A stretch of DNA of 64,000 nucleotides from assembly GCF_000385375.1 (NCBI RefSeq), contig NZ_ARVV01000001.1, positions 3,348,001 through 3,412,000 on the forward strand, given 5' to 3'. Below, piece by piece: positions 52,488 to 62,547 of this stretch. The position numbers and the translations under genes are program-made. The notes under the pieces were generated by a model. That model made no database searches. It was not told the DNA's origin and saw only the letters and a program-made list of their open reading frames with translations. Numbering within the stretch: the first letter of the stretch is position 1; every line of letters begins with the position of its first letter. This DNA comes from Methyloversatilis discipulorum (lineage in GTDB: Bacteria; Pseudomonadota; Gammaproteobacteria; Burkholderiales; Rhodocyclaceae).

Positions 52488-55400
52488 TCATTCGGCCGCC
52501 GGCGCCGTCGACAGCTTGGCCACCAGCGGATCCTCCCACGAGCCGGTGACGGCGTAGCGGAACGAGAATATCTGGCCGAGCGGATCCTTCAGCACCTTCT
52601 GCGCCAGATAGGTCGCCACCCCGACCGCCGGATTGGCGATCAGCGCGCCGACCGACACGCTGTCGCTCAGCGCCGGCTGGACGTTCACCGTCAGGTTCTG
52701 GGTTTCGGCAGCGATGTTGGCACTGCCGCTGATCTGCACGCGCGCGGCCGGCCCGGCCAGTTCGAGATTGTCGGTGTTCATGATGCCACGCTCGACCGCC
52801 ACCGTTCCTTCGATGCGATCGAAGGCGAAGCCCTCGCTGAACACGTCGCGGAAGTCCAGCGTGATGCGCCGTGGCAGCGACTGCAGGCTGAGGATGCCGA
52901 GCAGGCGACCGGCGCCCGGATTGATCTTGCTGAACTGGCCGTTGCTCGCCTTCAGCTCGAACGATCCGGACAGCGACGGGTAGTCGATCGACAGCGGACT
53001 GCCCTGCCAGCGCAGCATGCCCTTCATGCCGGCCGTACCGCGGCGCAACGCGCCGGCGTGACCGAGGCGGTCGAGCAGCTTTCCAGCGTCCTCGCTGTCG
53101 ATGACGAAATCGAGCCGCGTCTCGCGCGTGCCGCGCAAGCCGGCCAGCGCGCGGCCCCAGGCGCCGCTGGCGACGAAGCTGCCCTCGGGCATGGTCAGCG
53201 CCAGCCGGTTGATCAGCCAGGCGCGGCGCTCGTTGCTGGCCTGCAGTTCGAGCCGGCCGAGGTTGCGGCCGTCGAGCACGAAGCGCTCGGCCTCGATGTC
53301 CAGCGCCGGCAGTTCGTCCAGTTCCTCGTCCGGCTCGACGCTGCTGACCTGGGCGCCCGCCTCGTCCGCCGTGTCGATGCGCAGCTGATCGAAGCGCGCT
53401 TTCACCTGACCCTTGCCCTGCGCGTTCCAGCTCACGCGACCGCGCGCCTGGGTGCTGGCAAGATCGATGTCCCACACCTCGCCACGGCGCGTCGCATCGA
53501 TCTTCACCGCCTCCAGCCAGTGCCCGGACAGGCGCAGATTCTTCGCGTCGAGCTTCACCCGCGACACCGGCAACGCGTCACCCGTCGTGCCGCCGGCAGA
53601 CGTCGGCGCGGCAAAGGCGCGGCGCAGCGCGTCGAGATCGACGGTCTCGGTGCTCAGCGCCAGCGCGAGGCCCTGATCGGGAAGAGCGGGCATCTGCGGC
53701 AGGCCGACCGCGCCACGCTCCAGCACCCAGCCGGCCGGCGTCGAGCGACGCACGAGGTCGGCGCTGCCGAGCCGGCCGGCGTCGATGTGCAGCAGTTCGC
53801 GTTCGGCACCGAGCGCCGGCAGGCCGCGCCGTGCCGCTTCGCGCGCATCGAGCGTGCCAAGGCGCTCGACCTTGAGCGCCAGCGCTTCGCCGACCGACTT
53901 GCCGAAGGGCGCCGGCAGCGTCGAGGCGACCTGCGACAGATCGGCGTCCAGAACCATGTCGGTGCCGTTGCGGCGCACGCCCAGCCGCGCCTGCCAGCCG
54001 GCGACGCCGGACAGCGCCGCCATCCACGGCTGGCCGAACTGGGCGCGCAGCGCGTCCATCGAGGCGCGGCCGCGCACGTCTACATTGACCGTGCCACCGC
54101 CGCCGGAGCCGACATCCAGCGTCATCGGAAAGCCGAGCACGCTGGCCTGGGCGCCGCGGATGGACAGCGAGCTGTCGGTAAAGGCCACCTTGCCCGACGC
54201 GTCGGTCAGCGGCGGCAGCGTGCTGTCCAGCACGAGCTTGTTGGCGGTGAAACTGTATTCGCCCTCGACCTTGGTGTCCTTCGAATGGCGCAGCGGGATG
54301 GTGAGTGCGATCGCCAGCTTGCCGTTGCCTTCGGCACGCATGGTCGAGGTGAAGCCGTCGATGCGTTCGGCCACCGGGCTGGCGTCGATGTAGCGCAGGA
54401 AATCTGCGGTCGCACCGCTGGTCGAGCCTTTCACCAGCAGCAGTTCCTCGGCCGCGTCGAGATCGGGAATCTCGGCCGTGGTCGGGCCCAGCTTGGTGTT
54501 CATGATGCGGCCGTCACGCGAGGTGATGAGCATGCGCGGCCCCTCGAACAGCACATCGGCGCGCAGGCCGGTCAGCGGCGGCCAGCTGGGACCGAAATCG
54601 ACGGTCACGTCCTCGGCCTTCACCTTCACCTGGAAGATGCCGGGCTGGCCACGGTCGAACGGGAAATCATCGAGCCGGCCGCGCAACTTCAGCGTCGCCT
54701 CCGGCGCGCGCCCCGCGGTCAGCGCAGTGCGCAGCCAGTCGCGCGTGTCGGGTCCGATGTCGAGCGGCAGATAGCGCCACACCGCCCGCGCGTCGCCGTC
54801 GAGCAGCTTGGCTTCGATGTCGATCTCGCCGGCCGTGTTACCCGCCGTGCGGTAGCGCCCGCGCGCCTGACCGTGTACGTCGTCGTTGCGGAAGGCGAGC
54901 GATTCGATCACCACCTCGGTTTCGCCGTCGCTGCGCGACCAGCCGGCGCGTGCCTTGAACTGTGAGAACGGGATTTCCGGCTGCGGGAACACCGCCGGCA
55001 GGTCGAGCACCAGCTCCGGCGCGTCGATCTGCACGCTGCCGCGCACGTCGCTGCCCTCGATGCGGCCACTCAGCCCGCTGACCCCGGGCAGTGCGCCGTC
55101 CGCGCGCAGACCGACCCGGTCCAGCCGCGCGCTGACGCGGAAGGCGGTCGGCGCCGACAGCGGGCCGGTCCACCCACCGTCGAGTTCATGCACGACGCCC
55201 TGCGCCGCGTGACGCAGCAGCCGGTCGCGCACCGGGTCCGGCAGCGGAAGGTAGGCCGACAGCCGGGTCAGCGCGTCGAGATCGAGCGCGCTGGCCGACA
55301 CCTCGCCACGCTCCACTTCATTGCCGGCCGCCGCCTGCCAGCGCAGATCGACGCTGGTCGGCGGGACGCGCAGTCCGTCGCGGGTCGCCAGCTGCAACTG

Positions 55401-56408
55401 ACGGGCCGAGGCGACGACGCGCTCCTGGCTCAGTTGTTCGGCGCTGACGCGGCCGGACAGGCTGACCAGATCGAGCAGCGGCAGATCGGGCGCCAGGCGC
55501 AGCCGCACGTCGGCCAGCGCCAGTTCGCCAGTCCCCTCGGCCAGCCGGGCGCCGTCGAAACGCGTCCATGCACGCGCCGCACCACGCCCCTGCGACAGTT
55601 CGAGCGGGTAATCGACCCAGGTCTGCCAGACCGCCATATCGGCGCCTTCGAGCGACACGAACAGTTCGCCCGACGCGCTGCGCCAGTCCTCGCGGTCGGG
55701 CAGCGTCACGTCGCCGCGGATGTCCAGTCGCTGTGCCAGCTCGCTCGGCGGCCGTGCCGACAGGCCGAAGCGATGGTCGCGCCCGGAATTGTCGAGGCGG
55801 AAATCGACCTGGGTGAGCTGCAGCGGCGGCGCCGTCTCGCGCAGCGCGTCGTCCCACTCCAGCCGCGCGCCCCGGATATTGATCTGACCCTGCGACAGCA
55901 GCCAGCGCATGAAGCCGCCCCGCTCGCCGTCCTGTCTTATCTCCAGACCGGCGACGAAGAAGCGTCCGTCCGCTTCGCGGCGTATCCAGAGATCGGGGCC
56001 GTTGATGTCGAGCCGGTGCAGATGCAGTTCGCCGCGCACCAGCGACGAAAAGCCGAGCGCCGCTTCGACCTGTTCCAGCCGCAGCGCCGGCTGGCCGGCT
56101 TCGTCGAGCAGGGTCAGACCGCGCAGCGACAGCTGCGGATGCAGACCGCTCCAGTCGGCACTCAGGCTGTCGATGCGCACCTGGCGCTGCAGTGCGTCGC
56201 CGAGCGACTGTTCGATGCGTGCGCGGTGCTGATCCACCTCGGGCAGCACCCAGTGGCGAGCGACCAGCACGATGCAGGCGACGACGACGTAGGCGATCAG
56301 CGCCGCGTCGAACAGCCGCCCGGCGATGCGACGCCACATGGAGCGGGCCGCCGCCGCGCGGACGGTGGCGACCGCGGCGGCGAGTTCAGCGTGGGCGGAG
56401 TCGGACAA
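52488..56408 (-). CDS. yhdP: YhdP family AsmA-like protein
   Basis: This 1306-residue protein is anchored by one N-terminal membrane helix (about 33-55), followed by QHRARIEQSLGDALQRQVRI and WSGLHPQLSLRGL, the start of the chorein/AsmA-like part. Length and C-terminal region (GRLLGILSLQSLPRRITLDF, DVFSEGFAFDRIEG) match the YhdP/TIGR02099 family (E. coli 1266). YhdP is proposed to form a bridge that carries phospholipids to the outer membrane together with TamB and YdbH. It is the first gene of the operon leading to tldD and is divergent from glnE. Confidence 0.93.
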   Translation of the reverse strand: MSDSAHAELAAAVATVRAAAARSMWRRIAGRLFDAALIAYVVVACIVLVARHWVLPEVDQHRARIEQSLGDALQRQVRIDSLSADWSGLHPQLSLRGLTLLDEAGQPALRLEQVEAALGFSSLVRGELHLHRLDINGPDLWIRREADGRFFVAGLEIRQDGERGGFMRWLLSQGQINIRGARLEWDDALRETAPPLQLTQVDFRLDNSGRDHRFGLSARPPSELAQRLDIRGDVTLPDREDWRSASGELFVSLEGADMAVWQTWVDYPLELSQGRGAARAWTRFDGARLAEGTGELALADVRLRLAPDLPLLDLVSLSGRVSAEQLSQERVVASARQLQLATRDGLRVPPTSVDLRWQAAAGNEVERGEVSASALDLDALTRLSAYLPLPDPVRDRLLRHAAQGVVHELDGGWTGPLSAPTAFRVSARLDRVGLRADGALPGVSGLSGRIEGSDVRGSVQIDAPELVLDLPAVFPQPEIPFSQFKARAGWSRSDGETEVVIESLAFRNDDVHGQARGRYRTAGNTAGEIDIEAKLLDGDARAVWRYLPLDIGPDTRDWLRTALTAGRAPEATLKLRGRLDDFPFDRGQPGIFQVKVKAEDVTVDFGPSWPPLTGLRADVLFEGPRMLITSRDGRIMNTKLGPTTAEIPDLDAAEELLLVKGSTSGATADFLRYIDASPVAERIDGFTSTMRAEGNGKLAIALTIPLRHSKDTKVEGEYSFTANKLVLDSTLPPLTDASGKVAFTDSSLSIRGAQASVLGFPMTLDVGSGGGGTVNVDVRGRASMDALRAQFGQPWMAALSGVAGWQARLGVRRNGTDMVLDADLSQVASTLPAPFGKSVGEALALKVERLGTLDAREAARRGLPALGAERELLHIDAGRLGSADLVRRSTPAGWVLERGAVGLPQMPALPDQGLALALSTETVDLDALRRAFAAPTSAGGTTGDALPVSRVKLDAKNLRLSGHWLEAVKIDATRRGEVWDIDLASTQARGRVSWNAQGKGQVKARFDQLRIDTADEAGAQVSSVEPDEELDELPALDIEAERFVLDGRNLGRLELQASNERRAWLINRLALTMPEGSFVASGAWGRALAGLRGTRETRLDFVIDSEDAGKLLDRLGHAGALRRGTAGMKGMLRWQGSPLSIDYPSLSGSFELKASNGQFSKINPGAGRLLGILSLQSLPRRITLDFRDVFSEGFAFDRIEGTVAVERGIMNTDNLELAGPAARVQISGSANIAAETQNLTVNVQPALSDSVSVGALIANPAVGVATYLAQKVLKDPLGQIFSFRYAVTGSWEDPLVAKLSTAPAAE

Positions 56409-56491
56409 GATTTGCGGGCAGTCAAACCGGCGATGACTGCATTTATGGAACGATGCGGGAGTTTACCCGCAACGCAGGCGCTGTCGCGCTT

Positions 56492-56509
56492 TGTAAGGCC
56501 ATGCTTACA
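56492..56509. promoter_or_regulatory. Inverted repeat in the yhdP-glnE divergent region
   Basis: tgtaag and cttaca form a perfect 6-bp inverted repeat with a 6-base centre, in the 159-bp region between two divergent genes. cataat at 56535-56540 could be a -10 element for glnE. Both are weak calls. Confidence 0.3.
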
Positions 56510-56567
56510 TGCCGGCCCGCAACGCGGTTTTTTGCATAATCGACATCTTCATACCGGAAAACCTCTC

Positions 56568-59309
56568 ATGGACGCCCCCGCCGCCATTGCCCACGCCCGC
56601 CGCCACAGCCGCTACCTCGCCCGCCTGCTGGACGCGCGGCCGGCGCTGGAAGACGCGCTGGGCAGCACGCTGCAGGCCCAGATCAGCGCGGCCCTGCTGG
56701 GCGAATGGCTGACGCAGACGCCGTTCGGACACGGCGACGAGGCGGCGCTGAAGTCGGCGCTGCGCCGGCTGCGTGCCCGCACCATGGCCCACCTGATCGT
56801 GCGCGATCTGGCGGGTCTGGCCGATCTGGACGAGGTGACCGAGGGCATGACGCTGCTGGCTGAACAGACGGTGCGGGTGGCGGTCGATCAGGCGCGCGCC
56901 GCGCTGGTCGAGCGCTTCGGCGAGCCGCGCGGCGAGGCGGACAACGCCGTGCAGCCCTTCATCTGCATCGGCATGGGCAAGCTCGGCGGGCGCGAGCTGA
57001 ACGTCAGTTCCGACGTCGATTTCATCTTCGTCTACCCGGAATCGGGCGAAACCGACGGCGAAACGCCCACCGGCCCGGGCAAGCGCATCGACAACTTCGA
57101 CTTCTTCACCCGCCTCGGCCGCAAGGTGATCGAGCTTCTGGCGGACGTGACCGCCGACGGCTTCGTGTTCCGCGTCGACATGCGGCTGCGCCCGAACGGC
57201 GATTCCGGCCCGCTGGCCTGCAGCTTCGACATGCTGGAGAACTACTTCGTCACGCAGGGCCGCGAGTGGGAGCGCTACGCCTGGATCAAGGCGCGCGCGC
57301 TGACCGGCGGCGTCAATGACGAACTGGAATCGCTGCGCAAGCCCTTCGTGTTCCGCAAATACCTCGATTTCGGCGCGATCAACGCGATGCGCGACCTGCA
57401 CGCGCAGATCCGGCGCGAAGTGGCGCGCCGCGACATGGCGGACAACATCAAGCTCGGCCCCGGCGGCATCCGCGAGATCGAGTTCATCGCCCAGGTATTC
57501 CAGCTGATACGCGGCGGCCGCGAGAGCGCGCTGCAGATCCGGCCGACGCAGAAGGTGCTCGACCGGCTGGCGATGCGCGGCGTGCTGGGCGAGGACGCAG
57601 TCGAGCAGCTGCAGTCCGCCTACGTCTTCCTGCGCCGGCTCGAACATCGGCTGCAGTATGTCGAGGACGCGCAGACGCACAAGCTGCCGGCCACCGCCGA
57701 AGACCAGGCGCTGATCGCCTCGGCCATGGGCTTCGGCGATTACGCCGCGCTGCTGGACGAACTGGACCACCACCGCGGCCATGTGAGCCGCCATTTCGAC
57801 GCCGTATTCGGCGCGCAGGACAGCTCGACCCCGACGCCGCGCGCCGTCTGGCAGGACATCGGTCAGGACAGTGCCCCGTGCGACGACTGCCACAGCGCGC
57901 TCGATGGCATGGGCTTCGCCGACACCGAGCAGCTGGCGCGCCGCCTGTCCGCCTTCAAGTCGGGCAGCCGCTACCGCCAGTTGCCCGACAGTTCGCGCAC
58001 GCGGGTCGACGCGCTGGTACCCAAGCTGCTCGAAGCCTGCCGCGATACGCCGCAGCCCACGGCCACCGCGCTGCGCGGCCTCGACCTGCTGGAAACCATC
58101 AGCCGGCGCGCCGCCTATCTGGCACTGCTGGCCGAGTTTCCGCAGGCGCTGAGCCAGGTGGCGCGGCTGATCGGTGCGTCGAGCTGGGCGGCGAACTATC
58201 TGGTACGCCATCCCATCCTGCTCGACGAACTGCTGGACGCCCGCCTGCTCACCGCCGAACCGGACTGGCCGGCCTTCGAACAGGCGCTGCGCCAGCAGCT
58301 GGACGAGCTGGGCGACGACACCGAGCGGCAGATGGACACCATGCGCGACGCCCACCACGCCCAGGTGTTCCGTCTGCTGGCACGCGATCTGGCCGGCGAG
58401 CTGTCGGTCGAACGCCTGTCCGACCACCTCTCGGCGCTGGCCGACGCGATGCTGCGCATCACGCTGGACATGTGCTGGCGCAAGCTCACGCGCCGCCATT
58501 GCGACACGCCGCGCTTCGCCGTCATCGCCTACGGCAAGCTGGGCGGCAAGGAATTGGGCTACGCGTCCGACCTCGACGTCATCTTCCTGTTCGACGACCC
58601 GCACGAGTCGGCGCCGGAAACCTATGCCCGCCTCGCGCAGCGCATGCTCACCTGGCTGTCCAGCCATACCAGCGCCGGCATCCTGTTCGAAACCGACACC
58701 CGGCTGCGACCCAATGGCGAATCGGGGCTGCTGGTCAGTTCGATCGAGGCCTTCCGCGACTACCAGCAGAAATCGGCCTGGGTGTGGGAACACCAGGCGC
58801 TGACGCGCGCCCGCTACTGCGCCGGCGATACGGCTGTCGGCGAACAGTTCGAGGCGATCCGCCGCGAACTGCTGACCCAGCCGCGCGATGTCGCCGCGCT
58901 GCGCCGCGAAGTGCTGGACATGCGGCAGAAGATGATGGACGGCCACGCCAACAAGTCCGAACTGTTCGACATCAAGCACGACGCCGGCGGTCTGATCGAC
59001 CTCGAATTCGCCGTGCAGTACATGGTGCTGGCCCACTCGGGCGCGCATCCCGAGCTGACCGGCAACCTCGGCAACATCGCGCTGCTGCGCATCGCCTCCG
59101 AAGTCGGCCTGCTGCCGGCACTCGATGCGGTCGCCGCCGGCAACGCCTACCGCCGGCTGCGCCACCTGCAGCACGGCCTGCGGCTCAACGATGCGCCGAA
59201 AGCCCGGGTGCCGAAGGACGAGGTGGTGGCCGAGCGCACCGCGATACGCGCCGTATGGTCGCGCCTGTTCGACGACGCGTCGAACTCGGGCGACGTCGAG
59301 CGACTCTGA
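56568..59309 (+). CDS. glnE: Bifunctional glutamine synthetase adenylyltransferase/deadenylase
   Basis: The ATG at 56568 starts 913 residues; the frame is open further upstream across yhdP but that part is not real. Two nucleotidyltransferase domains are present, with GKLGGRELNVSSDVDFIFVY near 146 (deadenylase half) and GKLGGKELGYASDLDVIFLF near 655 (adenylyltransferase half). The linking helical domains and the C-terminal part are complete. GlnE turns glutamine synthetase on or off according to glutamine and PII state. It is monocistronic or joined to the lipoprotein gene 26 bp downstream. Confidence 0.95.
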   Translation: MDAPAAIAHARRHSRYLARLLDARPALEDALGSTLQAQISAALLGEWLTQTPFGHGDEAALKSALRRLRARTMAHLIVRDLAGLADLDEVTEGMTLLAEQTVRVAVDQARAALVERFGEPRGEADNAVQPFICIGMGKLGGRELNVSSDVDFIFVYPESGETDGETPTGPGKRIDNFDFFTRLGRKVIELLADVTADGFVFRVDMRLRPNGDSGPLACSFDMLENYFVTQGREWERYAWIKARALTGGVNDELESLRKPFVFRKYLDFGAINAMRDLHAQIRREVARRDMADNIKLGPGGIREIEFIAQVFQLIRGGRESALQIRPTQKVLDRLAMRGVLGEDAVEQLQSAYVFLRRLEHRLQYVEDAQTHKLPATAEDQALIASAMGFGDYAALLDELDHHRGHVSRHFDAVFGAQDSSTPTPRAVWQDIGQDSAPCDDCHSALDGMGFADTEQLARRLSAFKSGSRYRQLPDSSRTRVDALVPKLLEACRDTPQPTATALRGLDLLETISRRAAYLALLAEFPQALSQVARLIGASSWAANYLVRHPILLDELLDARLLTAEPDWPAFEQALRQQLDELGDDTERQMDTMRDAHHAQVFRLLARDLAGELSVERLSDHLSALADAMLRITLDMCWRKLTRRHCDTPRFAVIAYGKLGGKELGYASDLDVIFLFDDPHESAPETYARLAQRMLTWLSSHTSAGILFETDTRLRPNGESGLLVSSIEAFRDYQQKSAWVWEHQALTRARYCAGDTAVGEQFEAIRRELLTQPRDVAALRREVLDMRQKMMDGHANKSELFDIKHDAGGLIDLEFAVQYMVLAHSGAHPELTGNLGNIALLRIASEVGLLPALDAVAAGNAYRRLRHLQHGLRLNDAPKARVPKDEVVAERTAIRAVWSRLFDDASNSGDVERL

Positions 59310-59335
59310 CGCATGGATACCTGATGGAGTCACGC

Positions 59336-59713
59336 ATGCACACGCTTACCCTGCGCCGCAGCCTGCTGCTCGCCGGCCTCACGCTCGCCCTTGGCGGCTG
59401 CGTCACTGCGCCGCCGCGCCCGCCGGCGCCGACCACCGACGAAATCGTGCAGATGTCGAAGGACGGCATCCCGCCGGCGGAAATCATCCAGCGCCTGGAG
59501 GAGAGCCGTGCGCTCTACCCGCTCAAGGCCTCGCAACTGGCGAAGCTGCGCGAGGAAGGCGTGTCGGACGAGGTGATCGACTACATGCAGCAGACCCTGA
59601 TCGAAACCGAGCGCATGCGCGAGGCGATGCGCGAGCGCGACCGCATGTGGATGTATGGCTATCCCTATTACCCGGCCTACCCCTGGGGCTACTGGCGGCG
59701 GCCTTACCGGTAG
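59336..59713 (+). CDS. Small lipoprotein
   Basis: I chose the ATG at 59336, 6 bases after ggag (125 residues); an ATG at 59324 is also open. The signal peptide has a lipobox LGGC at about residue 21. After a proline-rich stretch come EIVQMSKDGIPPAEIIQRLEE and LAKLREEGVSDEVIDYMQQT, two helix-turn units of similar pattern that look like a repeated small domain. The C-terminus is rich in Tyr, Trp and Pro (YGYPYYPAYPWGYW). I do not know a function. Confidence 0.75.
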   Translation: MHTLTLRRSLLLAGLTLALGGCVTAPPRPPAPTTDEIVQMSKDGIPPAEIIQRLEESRALYPLKASQLAKLREEGVSDEVIDYMQQTLIETERMREAMRERDRMWMYGYPYYPAYPWGYWRRPYR

Positions 59714-59751
59714 TACGGCCTCGCCCCGGGCGACACCTGCCGATAAATACC

Positions 59752-59785
59752 GACCGGTGATATCTATAGAACTAAATATCACTTT
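59752..59785. promoter_or_regulatory. AT-rich inverted repeat upstream of the TauE-like gene
   Basis: gtgatat and atatcac form a perfect 7-bp inverted repeat with a 13-base centre, in a marked AT-rich island about 60-90 bp before the GTG start at 59843. The contrast to the GC-rich background suggests a regulated promoter. The regulator is not known. Confidence 0.35.
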
Positions 59786-59842
59786 TTTGAATAAGCATTG
59801 CTGACTAGACTGCGCGCTCCCTGAGATATCGAGCGACGCGCA

Positions 59843-60817
59843 GTGAAAATCCGCCACATCGACACCCGGCCCACCGAGGTCGGACAAGCCCACGAAGCGC
59901 TCGGCCTGCCGCCGGTCGAACAGGTGATAGACCGCGCGCACGCGCACCCGCTGGCCACCGTCGCCAGCTGGTTCATGGGCTTCACGCTGTTCGGTCTGGC
60001 CGCCATCCTGCTCGCCCGCGGTCTGCCACTGGGCGACCCGTCGGCGGCGCTGGACATCGTGATCGGCGTCGTCACTTCGGACGAATTCCTGAAGGCGGCC
60101 GCCGTCGGCTTCATCGCGCAGAGCATCGACGGCGCGCTCGGCATGGCTTACGGCATTTCCGCCACCACCTTTCTGCTCGGCACAGGTGCGTCGCCCGCGG
60201 TGGCGAGCGCCAGCGTGCACATCGCCGAAATCTTCACGACAGGCCTGTCCGGCCTGTCGCATCTGCGGCTGGGCAATGTCGATCGCAAGCTGATGCTCAA
60301 GCTGCTGATACCGGGCGTGATCGGCGGCGTACTCGGCGCGCTGGTGGTGACGAAGTTCGACGGCGCCGCGCTGAAGCCGTGGATTTCCGGCTACCTGCTG
60401 GTGATGGGCATCTACGTGCTGGCCAAGGCCTGGCGCCATCGCCGCAAGCCGGCGCAGGAGCCTAAGCATGTCGCCAAGCTGGCGCTGTTCGGCGGCTTCG
60501 TCGATGCAGCCGGCGGCGGCGGCTGGGGACCGGTGGTCACGACCAGCCTGGTCGGCGCCGGCCAGGACCCGCGCCGCACCATCGGTTCGGTGAACTTCGC
60601 CGAATTCTTCATCGCCATCGCCAGCGCCGGTGCCTTCGTCATCTTCATCGACGCCGCCCCGTGGGCGACCGTGGCCGGTCTGGTCGCCGGCGGCATGTTC
60701 GCCGCACCGCTGGCCGCCTTCCTGTGCCGCGCGCTGCCGGCGCGTGCGCTGCTGGTGCTGGTGGGCACGCTGATCAGCGGCCTCAGCGTCTACAACCTGA
60801 TGAAGGCGCTGGGCTGA
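59843..60817 (+). CDS. TauE/SafE-family sulfite/anion exporter
   Basis: This 324-residue membrane protein starts at a GTG. About eight hydrophobic segments form the two halves of the family; family-type motifs are [20 protein letters not shown] in the first half and [20 protein letters not shown] in the second. The N-terminal 40 residues are soluble. TauE/SafE proteins export sulfite, sulfoacetate or related anions; the substrate here is not known. It is preceded by an AT-rich regulatory-looking region. Confidence 0.87.
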   Translation: MKIRHIDTRPTEVGQAHEALGLPPVEQVIDRAHAHPLATVASWFMGFTLFGLAAILLARGLPLGDPSAALDIVIGVVTSDEFLKAAAVGFIAQSIDGALGMAYGISATTFLLGTGASPAVASASVHIAEIFTTGLSGLSHLRLGNVDRKLMLKLLIPGVIGGVLGALVVTKFDGAALKPWISGYLLVMGIYVLAKAWRHRRKPAQEPKHVAKLALFGGFVDAAGGGGWGPVVTTSLVGAGQDPRRTIGSVNFAEFFIAIASAGAFVIFIDAAPWATVAGLVAGGMFAAPLAAFLCRALPARALLVLVGTLISGLSVYNLMKALG

Positions 60818-60878
60818 GCGCCGCCGGAGGCGTATCAGGCGACAGGTATACTTGGCGCCTGATCTCCGGACCGTGAGC

Positions 60879-61592
60879 ATGACCCGTTACGCCAACACCG
60901 CCGCCTACCGCTTCGTCCGCCTCGACGACCGCGAAGCGCTGCGCACTCGCATCCACGAAGCGGCGCAGTCGCGCCAGCTGCTCGGCACCGTGCTGCTCGC
61001 CAGCGAAGGCATCAACATCTTCCTCGCCGGACTGAAGAGCGACCTGCGCGACTTCTTCGCCGACCTCGGGCAGGACCCGCGCTTCGCCGCACTCGACGTG
61101 AAATGGAGCGGGTCGGACACGCTGCCGTTCAAGCGGCTGCGCGTGCGTCTGAAGAAGGAAATCGTCACCGTCGGCGCGCCCGACTTCGACCCGACGGAGA
61201 CGCCGGCGCCCTATCTGCCGCCGGCCGAACTGAAGCGCTGGTACGACGAGGGGCGGCCCTTCGTCATCATCGACACGCGCAACCGCTGGGAAGTCGAGCA
61301 GGGCAGCTTCGACAACGCGCTCGATCCCGGCGTCGACAGCTTCGGTCAGTTCCCGGCCGCGCTCGAACAGTACGCCGACCTGAAGGACACCCCCATCGTC
61401 ACCTTCTGTACCGGCGGCATCCGCTGCGAAAAGGCCGCACCCTTGATGAAGAAGGCCGGCTTCAACCAGGTGTGGCAGCTCGAAGGCGGCATCCTGCGCT
61501 ATTTCGAGGAAGTGGGCGGCGCCCACTGGCACGGCAACTGCGTCGTGTTCGACGACCGCGGCGCACTGAAGCCCGATCTGAGCCCGGTCTGA
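60879..61592 (+). CDS. trhO: Rhodanese-domain tRNA uridine hydroxylase (TrhO type)
   Basis: From the ATG at 60879 the protein is 237 residues (GTG and TTG starts a few codons earlier are possible). It has an acylphosphatase-like N-terminal domain (ASEGINIFLAG near 41) and a rhodanese domain with the active-site loop FCTGGIRCEKA (Cys177 and Cys183), as in TrhO/UPF0176. TrhO makes 5-hydroxyuridine at position 34 of tRNAs. E. coli TrhO is about 350 residues; this is the shorter form without the C-terminal cysteine-rich part. The stop codon lies within three tandem ctgagcccggt units. Confidence 0.87.
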   Translation: MTRYANTAAYRFVRLDDREALRTRIHEAAQSRQLLGTVLLASEGINIFLAGLKSDLRDFFADLGQDPRFAALDVKWSGSDTLPFKRLRVRLKKEIVTVGAPDFDPTETPAPYLPPAELKRWYDEGRPFVIIDTRNRWEVEQGSFDNALDPGVDSFGQFPAALEQYADLKDTPIVTFCTGGIRCEKAAPLMKKAGFNQVWQLEGGILRYFEEVGGAHWHGNCVVFDDRGALKPDLSPV

Positions 61593-61610
61593 GCCCGGTC
61601 TGAGCCCGGC
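61578..61610 (+). repeat. Triple 11-bp tandem repeat at the trhO stop codon
   Basis: Three copies of ctgagcccggt (the last ends in c) run through the last codons and stop of trhO. The first copy codes for LSPV and the second supplies the TGA. It suggests local duplication by slippage. Confidence 0.7.
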
Positions 61611-61629
61611 CAGCGGAGTCCGCGCCGGG

Positions 61630-62547
61630 TCAGGCGGTCGCGCTGCCGCGCAGCTTCTTGGCACCCAGCACCACGGCCAGCGTGATCGCACCGGCGACGA
61701 CGCCGGTCAGCGCGTCGGCGACGAAGGGCAGCAGCACGCCCAACACCGAACCCACCGCTTCCGACAGATGATGTATCCGGTCGTGCAGCGCCGGGATGCC
61801 GTGTGTCAGGATGCCGCCGCCGACCAGGAACATGGCGGCGGTACCGGCCACCGACAAAGCCTTCATCAACCACGGCGCCAGTGCGAGGATGCCGCGACCG
61901 AGCGCACGCGTCGCACCCGAGGCGGCGCGGCTGAGGTAGAGGCCGGCGTCGTCCAGTTTGACAATGCCCGCCACCAGTCCATACACCCCGACCGTCATGA
62001 TGGCGGCAATGCCCGCCAGCACCGCGACCTGGGTGCCGAAAGGCGCGTCGGCCACGGTACCCAGCGTGATGGCGATGATTTCGGCCGACAGGATGAAGTC
62101 GGTGCGGATGGCGCCCTTCACCTTTTCCTTCTCCAGCGCGACCAGGTCGACCTGTTCGTCGGCCAGCGCCTTCATGTGCTCGGCGTGGTGCGCGGCGTCT
62201 TCATCGGCGCTGTGCAGGAATCTGTGCGCCAGCTTCTCGACGCCTTCGTAACAGAGGAAGAGCCCGCCTATCATCAGCAGCGGCGTCACCGCTGCCGGCA
62301 GGAAGGCGCTGATGGCGAGCGCCGCCGGCACCAGGATGAGCTTGTTGCGTACCGAACCCATGGCCACCGCCCACACCACCGGCAGTTCGCGATCGGCCTT
62401 GACGCCGGCCACCTGCTGCGCGTTCAGCGCCAGGTCATCGCCAAGTACGCCGGCCGTCTTCTTGGCGGCGACCTTGGTCAGGACGGACACGTCGTCCAGT
62501 ACGCTGGCGATGTCGTCTATCAGTGCGAGAAGGCTGGCTCCGGCCAT
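61630..62547 (-). CDS. DUF808 family membrane protein
   Basis: This 305-residue protein of the DUF808 (YedI) family starts MAGASLLALIDDIASVLDDV, which is diagnostic. KTAGVLGDDLALNAQQVAG follows, then several hydrophobic segments (near 60-95, 155-180, 185-205, 240-262 and 280-300). The function of the family is unknown. It is convergent with trhO and stands alone on the minus strand. Confidence 0.9.
   Translation of the reverse strand: MAGASLLALIDDIASVLDDVSVLTKVAAKKTAGVLGDDLALNAQQVAGVKADRELPVVWAVAMGSVRNKLILVPAALAISAFLPAAVTPLLMIGGLFLCYEGVEKLAHRFLHSADEDAAHHAEHMKALADEQVDLVALEKEKVKGAIRTDFILSAEIIAITLGTVADAPFGTQVAVLAGIAAIMTVGVYGLVAGIVKLDDAGLYLSRAASGATRALGRGILALAPWLMKALSVAGTAAMFLVGGGILTHGIPALHDRIHHLSEAVGSVLGVLLPFVADALTGVVAGAITLAVVLGAKKLRGSATA

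Noticed and set aside
55188..56567. Upstream extension of the glnE frame
   Set aside because: It overlaps yhdP antisense, and GlnE motifs and normal length are obtained from the ATG at 56568.
56505..59333. A 942-codon minus-strand frame opposite glnE
   Set aside because: glnE on the plus strand has all family motifs; the reverse frame has none.
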